A model generated the notes under the pieces. The model worked only from the letters and a program-made list of their open reading frames with translations. It ran no database searches and was not told the origin of the DNA. DNA of 64,000 nucleotides from Amycolatopsis sp. GM8. GTDB lineage: Bacteria; Actinomycetota; Actinomycetes; Mycobacteriales; Pseudonocardiaceae. The stretch covers positions 62,001 to 126,000 of the forward strand of contig NZ_JAJKFK010000009.1 in the NCBI RefSeq assembly GCF_021653975.1, read 5' to 3'. Shown here in pieces: positions 58,771 through 64,000 of the stretch. Positions within the stretch are counted from its first letter, which is position 1. Each line of letters opens with the position of its first letter. Position numbers and translations under genes: made by a program.

Positions 58771-60162
58771 TTGGCGCGCTTCCCGCTGCCGTCCGTACCG
58801 AGCCGCCTGATCGACATCGAGGTCGCCGACTCCCGCCGCCGCGGCGCCCCGTCGGCCACGCTGGTCCCCGGCAAGGCCGGTGAGGTGCGCAATGGCGAAG
58901 GCGAGTTCCGCTGGCAGGTCGGCATCGGCGACGGCACCGAGAAGGACTGGCGCGCGGCCGGCGCGGCGCTCGTCCGCGCGGCACAGGACGAGGACGGCAA
59001 GCCCGCCAAGGCCGTGCAGGTCGAGCTGACCCCGGAGGCCGACGGCCACACCGTCGCCGGGTTGACGATGGGTGCGCTGCTGGGCGGCTACCAGTTCAAG
59101 GTGAGCGCCGAGTCGGCGCCCGCCCTGCAGACGCTCCGGCTGCTGACGCCGTACGAGCGCGCCGTCCCGGCCTACGCGGAGATCATCGACCGGGTGCGCG
59201 CGCTGGCCGGCGCGGCGACCCTGGCCCGCGACCTGGCGAACACGCCGTCCAACATCAAGAACCCGCAGTGGCTCGCCGAGACCGCGGAGCGCGTGGTCGA
59301 GGACGTGCCCGGGTTGCGCGCGACGATCCACGACGAGGTCTGGCTCGCCGAGCAGCGCTTTGGCGGTGTGCTCGCGGTCGGCGGTGGTTCGGTCAGCCCG
59401 CCCCGGCTCATCGAGCTGGCCTACCGCCCGCGCGGTGCTACCCAGCATTTGTTGTTGGTGGGCAAGGGAATCACCTTCGACACCGGTGGTCTGTCCATCA
59501 AACCCGCCCAGGGTATGCACCTCATGCGCACCGACATGGCCGGTGGCGCCGCGGTCATCGCCGCGACCCGCGCGATCGCCGCGCTCGGGCTGGGCATCCG
59601 GGTGACGGCGCTGGTGCCCGCGGCGGAGAACCACGTGTCCGGCGGCTCGTACCGGCCCGGCGATGTCGTGCGGCACTACGGCGGGATCACCACCGAGGTG
59701 AGCAACACCGACGCCGAGGGCCGGATGGTCCTGGCCGACGCGCTCGTCTACGGCATCCGCCGGTTCCGGCCGGACGCGGTCGTCGACGTCGCGACGCTCA
59801 CCGGCGCCATGAAGGTCGCGCTCGGCCTGCGCACCGGTGGGCTGTTCGCGACCGACGACGAGCTGGCCGGCCGCCTGCTCGCGGCGGGGGAGCAGGCGGG
59901 CGAGGCGTGGTGGCGGATGCCGCTGCTCGAAGAGCACGCCGACGCGGTGCGCGGCGAGCTGGCCGACGTGCGGCAGGCGCCGGGCGGTCCCGGCGGCGTG
60001 ACGGCCGCGCTGTTCCTGCGCGAGTTCGTCGACGGCGTGCCGTGGGCGCATCTGGACATCGCGGGCCCGGCGCGCGCGGAGACCACGTACGCCGAGGTCG
60101 TACCCGGTGCGACCGGGTTCGCGGCGCGGACACTGGTGGAGCTCGCGGCGTCCTACGCCTGA
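58771..60162 (+). CDS. M17 leucyl aminopeptidase
   Basis: A 463-aa cytosol-type aminopeptidase. The catalytic half carries LVGKGITFDTGGLSIKPAQG (metal lysine and aspartate), RTDMAGGAAVIAA, and the signature NTDAEGRMVLADALVYG. It releases N-terminal residues using two divalent metals. TTG 58771 is preceded by GGAGG. Its last 10 bp overlap the convergent LysR gene. Confidence 0.94.
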   Translation: MARFPLPSVPSRLIDIEVADSRRRGAPSATLVPGKAGEVRNGEGEFRWQVGIGDGTEKDWRAAGAALVRAAQDEDGKPAKAVQVELTPEADGHTVAGLTMGALLGGYQFKVSAESAPALQTLRLLTPYERAVPAYAEIIDRVRALAGAATLARDLANTPSNIKNPQWLAETAERVVEDVPGLRATIHDEVWLAEQRFGGVLAVGGGSVSPPRLIELAYRPRGATQHLLLVGKGITFDTGGLSIKPAQGMHLMRTDMAGGAAVIAATRAIAALGLGIRVTALVPAAENHVSGGSYRPGDVVRHYGGITTEVSNTDAEGRMVLADALVYGIRRFRPDAVVDVATLTGAMKVALGLRTGGLFATDDELAGRLLAAGEQAGEAWWRMPLLEEHADAVRGELADVRQAPGGPGGVTAALFLREFVDGVPWAHLDIAGPARAETTYAEVVPGATGFAARTLVELAASYA

Positions 60163-61064
60163 GCCCGCACGTGGTCCCGGAAGGACCGCACAGCGGGCGT
60201 GAAGTGCTCGCCCGGGCGCCAGGTCAGGCAGATCTGGCGGCTGATCTTCGGCGAGAGCGGGATCTCCACGACACCGGCCGGGATCGCCGAGCCGAATTGG
60301 GGTAGCACCGCGACACCGAACCCGGCAGCGACCAGGCCGCGTACGGTGTCCGATTCCTGTCCCTCGAAGACGATCTTCGGCTCGAATCCGGCTTCCGCGC
60401 ACAGAGCGTCGGTGATCTGGCGGACCCCGTACCCGTGTTCCAGCATCACGAACGGCTCGTCTGCCAGCTCGGCGAAGCGGATCCGGCGGCGCTGCGCGAG
60501 CCGGTGTCCTGCCGGTACGGACAGCGGCAGGTCCTGCTCGGCGATGATGATCGACTCGAGCGTGTCCGGCACGGGTGCGACGAGCGCGAGGTCGAGTTCG
60601 CCCGCCGTGAGCTGGTCGAGGATGTGCTGGCGCGAACCTTGCACGAGGCTGAACCGCACGCCGGGGTAGCGCGCGCGGAAGCCGCGCAGCAGGTTCGGCA
60701 CGAGCGAGCGGCCGAGCAGGTGCAGGAAGCCCAGTACGACGTGTCCGCGGTCCGGTTCGATCTCCTCGCGCGCCTGGCGGGCGCCCGCCTCGATCGCCGG
60801 AAGCGCGCGGCCCGCGGTGTCGGCGAGGATCGTGCCGACCCTGGTCAGCCGGATGCCGCGGCCGTCGGGCTCGGTCAGCGGGGCGCCGACCGCGCCGGCG
60901 AGCGCGGCCAGGCGCCGGCTGACCGTCGGCTGCGGGATGCCGAGCAGCTCGGCCGCCCGGGTGATGTTGCGCGTTTCACGCAGCGCCGACAACAGGACCA
61001 GATTGGGGGCCAGCACCGCGCTGAGCCGCTGGTCGGCGGACTCCAGCTCGCTCTCATACGTCAC
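60153..61064 (-). CDS. LysR-family regulator
   Basis: A 303-aa LysR protein. DNA-binding domain at about 20-80 (LVLLSALRETRNITRAAELL, IPQPTVSRRLAALAG); effector domain from about 105 (HVVLGFLHLLGRSLVPNLLR). GTG 61064. It is divergent from an MFS transporter across 63 bp with TAAT...ATTA symmetry, the classic regulator/efflux-pump arrangement. Confidence 0.92.
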   Translation of the reverse strand: MTYESELESADQRLSAVLAPNLVLLSALRETRNITRAAELLGIPQPTVSRRLAALAGAVGAPLTEPDGRGIRLTRVGTILADTAGRALPAIEAGARQAREEIEPDRGHVVLGFLHLLGRSLVPNLLRGFRARYPGVRFSLVQGSRQHILDQLTAGELDLALVAPVPDTLESIIIAEQDLPLSVPAGHRLAQRRRIRFAELADEPFVMLEHGYGVRQITDALCAEAGFEPKIVFEGQESDTVRGLVAAGFGVAVLPQFGSAIPAGVVEIPLSPKISRQICLTWRPGEHFTPAVRSFRDHVRAQA

Positions 61065-61072
61065 CGTATCGA

Positions 61073-61093
61073 TAATGCCAGTTTGCCGTATTA
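61073..61093. promoter_or_regulatory. Candidate LysR site between regulator and MFS gene
   Basis: The AT-rich run TAATGCC-AGTTT-GCCGTATTA (61073-61093) has outer TAAT/ATTA symmetry and lies midway between the divergent starts at 61064 and 61128. It is the best operator candidate in this gap, by position only. Confidence 0.3.
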
Positions 61094-61127
61094 GACGTAT
61101 CAGTTAGCGAACCTTAGCTTCGAACTT

Positions 61128-62315
61128 GTGACCGCTGACCTGCTCGTTTCCGCCCCCGTCGGCACCCGGCGCGTGAAGATCGCCGTGGCCGCCGCCGGCA
61201 TCTCGTCGTTCGCGCTGCTGTACGCGCCGCAGCCGGTGCTGCCGCAGCTCGCCGCGCAGTACCACCTCGATCCCGGTGGCGCCTCGCTCGCGATCAGTGT
61301 CGCGACCGGTGCCCTCGCGATCTCCGTGCTGCCGATCGCGGCACTGTCGGAGATCGTCGGCCGGCGGCCGATCATCCTCACGTCGGTCATCGCGGCCGCC
61401 GTGCTGGGCCTGCTGCTGCCGCTCGCGCCGTCGTACGGGATCTTGCTGGTACTGCGGGCTTTGCAGGGGATCGCGATCGCGGGGTTCCCCGGCGTCGCCG
61501 CGGCGTATCTCGTCGAGCGGCTGGGCCGGACCGGGGTCGCGGCGGCGGTCGGCGCGATGATCGCGGGCAACTCGGTCGGCGGCATGCTCGGCCGGCTCGC
61601 GGCGGGCTTCAGCGTCGACCGGCTCGGCTATCACGGCGCGCTCACCGTGGTGGCCGTGCTGGGATCGATCTTCTCGCTGGTGACGGTCTTCTCGCTGCCG
61701 CCGTCGGCCATCCGGCCACGGACTCGGATGAACGTGCTCGCCGGCATCGGTGCGGCCGTGCGGAAACCGATCCTGCTGGCGCAATACACCGTCGCGCTGC
61801 TCGCGATGGGTTCGTTCGTCGCGGTCTACAACGCGGCCGGGTTCCGGCTGACCGGCTCGCCACTGAACCTGTCACCCGCGATCGCGTCGCTGGTGTTCCT
61901 GGCGTACGCCATCGGGTCGGTGTCTTCGGGGACGGTGGGCCGGACGGTGGCACGGTTCGGCAGGCTGCGCTCGGCGGTCGGCGCACTGCTGGTCACGGCC
62001 GTGGGCGCGCTGCTGACCTTGCCGGACTCGCTGGTGCTGGTCGTGGCCGGCCTGGTCGTACTCACCGGCGGGTTCTTCGCCGCGCACGCGGTCGCGAACG
62101 GCTGGACCGCGGCGGAGGCACCCGAGGGCGCGCGCGGTCAGGCGTCGGGGGCCTACACGCTGGCGTACTACCTGGGCAGCAGCGTCGGCGGCACGGCCGG
62201 CAGTGTGATCTTCGCGCACGCGGGGTGGACGTGGCTGACCGTGACCGTCGTGGCGTGGCTGCTCGTCGCGGCGGCGGTCGTCACCCTGACCGCCCGGCGG
62301 TTTTCGCCGCGCTGA
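61128..62315 (+). CDS. MFS transporter (YnfM/AraJ-like)
   Basis: A 395-aa transporter with twelve hydrophobic segments. The loop 2-3 motif is SEIVGRRPIILTSV; a first-helix YAPQPVLPQLAAQY segment and GFPGVAAAYLVERLG are typical of the YnfM group of drug/metabolite exporters. GTG 61128. The divergent LysR protein probably controls it. Substrate unknown. Confidence 0.9.
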   Translation: MTADLLVSAPVGTRRVKIAVAAAGISSFALLYAPQPVLPQLAAQYHLDPGGASLAISVATGALAISVLPIAALSEIVGRRPIILTSVIAAAVLGLLLPLAPSYGILLVLRALQGIAIAGFPGVAAAYLVERLGRTGVAAAVGAMIAGNSVGGMLGRLAAGFSVDRLGYHGALTVVAVLGSIFSLVTVFSLPPSAIRPRTRMNVLAGIGAAVRKPILLAQYTVALLAMGSFVAVYNAAGFRLTGSPLNLSPAIASLVFLAYAIGSVSSGTVGRTVARFGRLRSAVGALLVTAVGALLTLPDSLVLVVAGLVVLTGGFFAAHAVANGWTAAEAPEGARGQASGAYTLAYYLGSSVGGTAGSVIFAHAGWTWLTVTVVAWLLVAAAVVTLTARRFSPR

Positions 62316-62424
62316 TGGCCTCGGTGGCGTCGAACGCGGCGACCGTCGCACCAAGTGCGATCAGCGCCGCTGCGTCATCCTCTGCGGTAGTGCTGCCGAG
62401 CTGGGTGCTCGCCGAACGACGGGC

Positions 62425-63057
62425 CTAGCCCCGCAAGGCGGCCGCCAGCAGGCCACCGCCGACCGGAAGCAGCGTGGGCACGAGCCGGTCGTCCTCGCGG
62501 ACCGCCCGGGCCAGTTCGCGGGCCGCGAGCAGGCCCGGGTCCCGGCGGGCCGGGTCGGACCTCGGCGCCAGCACCCCGTGGAACGCGATCACGCCGCCCG
62601 CGCGCAGCAGGTGCACGCCGTTCTCGTAGTAGCTCGGGTACTCGGCACGGGCGGCGTCGATGAACACCAGGTCGTAGCCGCCGCTGGTCAGGCGCGGCAG
62701 CACTTCCAGCGCGCGGCCCATGATCAACCGGGTGCGACCAGGGGCGAACCCGGCGTCGCGGAACGTCTGCCGGGCCGCGCCGTGGTGCTCGGGCTCGATG
62801 TCGATCGACGTGAGCACCCCCTCGGGCGCCATCCCGCGCAACAGATACAGCCCGCTGACCCCGGTGCCGGTCCCGATCTCCACGACCGCCCGCGCGCGCA
62901 GGCTCGTCGCGAGGAAGCACAACGCCGCGCCGGCCGCCCCGCCGAGCGCCGCGCACCCCAGGTCCTCCGCACGCATCCGGGCAGCCAGCAGCGCGTCGTC
63001 GTCGGGCAGGTAGCTCTCGACGTAATCGTCGACGCCGGCCTGCGTCTCGGAGGTCAC
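62425..63057 (-). CDS. SAM-dependent O-methyltransferase
   Basis: A 210-aa class I methyltransferase of the catechol-O-methyltransferase-like family. The SAM motif is VVEIGTGTGVSGLYLLRGM, followed by LTSIDIEPEHHGAAR and LVFIDAARAEYPSYYENG (metal-site Asp). GTG 63057. It is divergent from sigE, exactly as Rv1220c is from sigE in M. tuberculosis. Confidence 0.92.
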   Translation of the reverse strand: MTSETQAGVDDYVESYLPDDDALLAARMRAEDLGCAALGGAAGAALCFLATSLRARAVVEIGTGTGVSGLYLLRGMAPEGVLTSIDIEPEHHGAARQTFRDAGFAPGRTRLIMGRALEVLPRLTSGGYDLVFIDAARAEYPSYYENGVHLLRAGGVIAFHGVLAPRSDPARRDPGLLAARELARAVREDDRLVPTLLPVGGGLLAAALRG

Positions 63058-63180
63058 ACCGGAGAGGTTAGCGCTGGTCGTCGCCAAAACCGTGCAAGAC
63101 GTGCACACTTCTCTCAGGCGCCTCTCAGTCCGGTCTCACTAGACACATAAGGAGATCGGTCAAGCTACGTCCCATGGACG

Positions 63181-63207
63181 GGAACACCGCGTGGCCGGGC
63201 CACGTTG
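63181..63207 (+). promoter_or_regulatory. ECF (SigE-type) autoregulatory promoter
   Basis: GGAAC at 63181-63185 and GTTG at 63204-63207, separated by 18 bases, match the SigE/ECF promoter pattern. It lies 27 bases before the sigE ATG at 63234, with a ribosome site (GGGAGA) between. Transcription would start near 63215, so the upstream in-frame ATG at 63174 could not be used from it. Confidence 0.7.
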
Positions 63208-63233
63208 GTCCAAGCAGTAGGGAGAACAGCCTG

Positions 63234-63851
63234 ATGGAGGTGCCTTCCCCGCCGATGCACAACAGCGCGCTGAACGAGCAGCTCGACGGCCGCCCCGTGA
63301 CGGTCGACGAGACCGTGTGGACGCCACCGTCCTGGGACGAGGTCGTCCGGGAGCACGCCGACCGGGTGTACCGGCTCGCGTACCGCCTGACGGGCAACAC
63401 CCACGACGCCGAAGATCTCACGCAGGAGACCTTCATCCGGGTGTTCCGGTCCCTGGCGTCCTACAAGCCGGGCACGTTCGAGGGCTGGCTGCACCGCATC
63501 ACCACGAACCTCTTCCTCGACATGGCGCGCCGCCGCTCGCGGGTGCGCATGGAGGGGCTGCCCGAGGACACCGACCGGATCGTCGGCGACGACCCGAGCC
63601 CCGAGCAGGTCTACAGCGACACCCACCTGGACCCGGACCTGCAGGACGCGCTCGACGAGCTGCCGCCCGAGTTCCGTGCCGCGGTGGTGCTGTGTGACGT
63701 CGAAGGCTTGTCCTACGAGGAGATCGGCGCGACGCTCGGCGTCAAGCTGGGCACCGTGCGCAGCCGGATCCACCGCGGCCGGCAGGCGCTGCGTGCTTCG
63801 CTCGAGCGGCGGCGCGCGCTGAAGGAGGAATCCATGGAGGCTTCCGCATGA
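63234..63851 (+). CDS. sigE: ECF sigma factor SigE
   Basis: A 205-aa sigma-70 family protein. Region 2 covers about 35-105 ([40 protein letters not shown]) and region 4 about 130-185 ([35 protein letters not shown]). ATG 63234 is preferred over 63174 because a ribosome site and a SigE-type promoter lie between them. Its stop overlaps the next gene (ATGA), an anti-sigma factor. It controls envelope-stress genes. Confidence 0.93.
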   Translation: MEVPSPPMHNSALNEQLDGRPVTVDETVWTPPSWDEVVREHADRVYRLAYRLTGNTHDAEDLTQETFIRVFRSLASYKPGTFEGWLHRITTNLFLDMARRRSRVRMEGLPEDTDRIVGDDPSPEQVYSDTHLDPDLQDALDELPPEFRAAVVLCDVEGLSYEEIGATLGVKLGTVRSRIHRGRQALRASLERRRALKEESMEASA

Positions 63852-64000
63852 CCGACATGCGAGGCAGGGGTTTCTTTCCCGAATCGCATCTCCTGCCCGA
63901 CGTGGTCGTCGCCTTCGTCGACGGCGAGCTGTCGCTGGGTGCGCGGGACCGGGCCGCTTCGCATATCGCCGGGTGCCCGTGCTGTGCCGCCGACGTCGCG
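63848..64000 (+). CDS. rseA: Anti-sigma factor (RseA-like), 5' part
   Basis: The first 51 residues are visible before the window ends. [21 protein letters not shown] leads into the zinc-finger [13 protein letters not shown] (His-x3-Cys-x2-Cys), the ZAS domain that binds sigma factors. It overlaps sigE by 4 bp. By family and synteny (Rv1222) it holds SigE inactive until envelope stress. Its C-terminal half is outside the window. Confidence 0.88.
   Translation, partial: MTDMRGRGFFPESHLLPDVVVAFVDGELSLGARDRAASHIAGCPCCAADVA

Noticed and set aside
62288-62424. Minus-strand reading between the MFS and methyltransferase ends (LGSTTAEDDAAALIALG)
   Set aside because: The translation looks protein-like, but there is no usable start codon and it begins directly behind the methyltransferase stop. 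Possibly a gene remnant, too short to support.
63174-63233. N-terminal extension of SigE from ATG 63174
   Set aside because: No ribosome site at 63174 and a SigE-type promoter lies inside the extension, so the main start is 63234; kept only as a possible alternative isoform.

Overview
The window is chromosomal DNA of a high-G+C actinobacterium, most likely a Pseudonocardiaceae member close to Amycolatopsis. Evidence: very G+C-rich codon use with many GTG/TTG starts, coenzyme F420 genes (fbiA/fbiB), a 55-aa DUF3117 protein, LCP and arabinogalactan-linker type genes, two ECF sigma factors, a TNT-type toxin, and gene order that follows two separate Mycobacterium tuberculosis blocks (birA to fbiA, Rv3279c-Rv3261; and fdx/dapC, dapD-dapE, LOG, tag, DUF3117, methyltransferase-sigE-rseA, Rv1177-Rv1222), joined here side by side. 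The species call is inference.

Layout. 1-4.6 kb: accessory redox genes (LysR, DJ-1/PfpI, quinone oxidoreductase, aldo/keto reductase, two NTF2-fold proteins) ending at a remnant of a tyrosine integrase. 4.6-8.1 kb: NlpC/P60 cell-wall hydrolase, birA, PH-like membrane protein, HMG-CoA lyase. 8.2-11.6 kb: a WXG-like/TNT toxin module with a small downstream candidate immunity gene. 11.6-15.9 kb: DinB pseudogene, hisN, a two-component system, twin GtrA proteins. 16-18.2 kb: a membrane-bound ECF sigma factor fused to a zinc-finger and an exported domain. 18.4-26.4 kb: degenerate GGDEF-like protein, twin GT87 mannosyltransferases, purK-purE, acyl-CoA ligase, acyl-CoA dehydrogenase. 26.4-27.1 kb: a decayed kinase and a tiny membrane protein. 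27.1-43.3 kb: cell-envelope glycan region (two LCP proteins, rfbB, rfbD, five glycosyltransferases, a WbbL-like rhamnosyltransferase, GDP-mannose pyrophosphorylase) with a DUF3800 gene inside it, then an AlkA-like glycosylase. 43.3-47.2 kb: a five-gene overlapping minus-strand operon with fbiA-fbiB. 47.3-54.9 kb: ferredoxin, dapC, TetR/FAD-monooxygenase, dapD, lipoprotein, dapE, two LOG proteins. 54.9-55.3 kb: an intergenic stretch with a long hairpin and four 22-bp repeats. 55.3-64 kb: acyltransferase, DivIVA-like, SRPBCC, tag, enoyl-CoA hydratase, DUF3117, leucyl aminopeptidase, LysR/MFS pair, O-methyltransferase, sigE and the start of its anti-sigma gene.

How the genes fit together. The centre makes and attaches envelope polysaccharide: RfbB/RfbD make dTDP-rhamnose, ManB-like makes GDP-mannose, the GT2/GT4/GT87 enzymes build glycan and the LCP pair would ligate it to peptidoglycan; GtrA proteins may move lipid-linked sugars. 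dapC, dapD and dapE give three steps of meso-diaminopimelate synthesis for the same wall. sigE/rseA is the envelope-stress regulator, apparently autoregulated by a GGAAC/GTTG promoter that fixes its start codon. No tRNA, rRNA, CRISPR array or intact transposase was seen.
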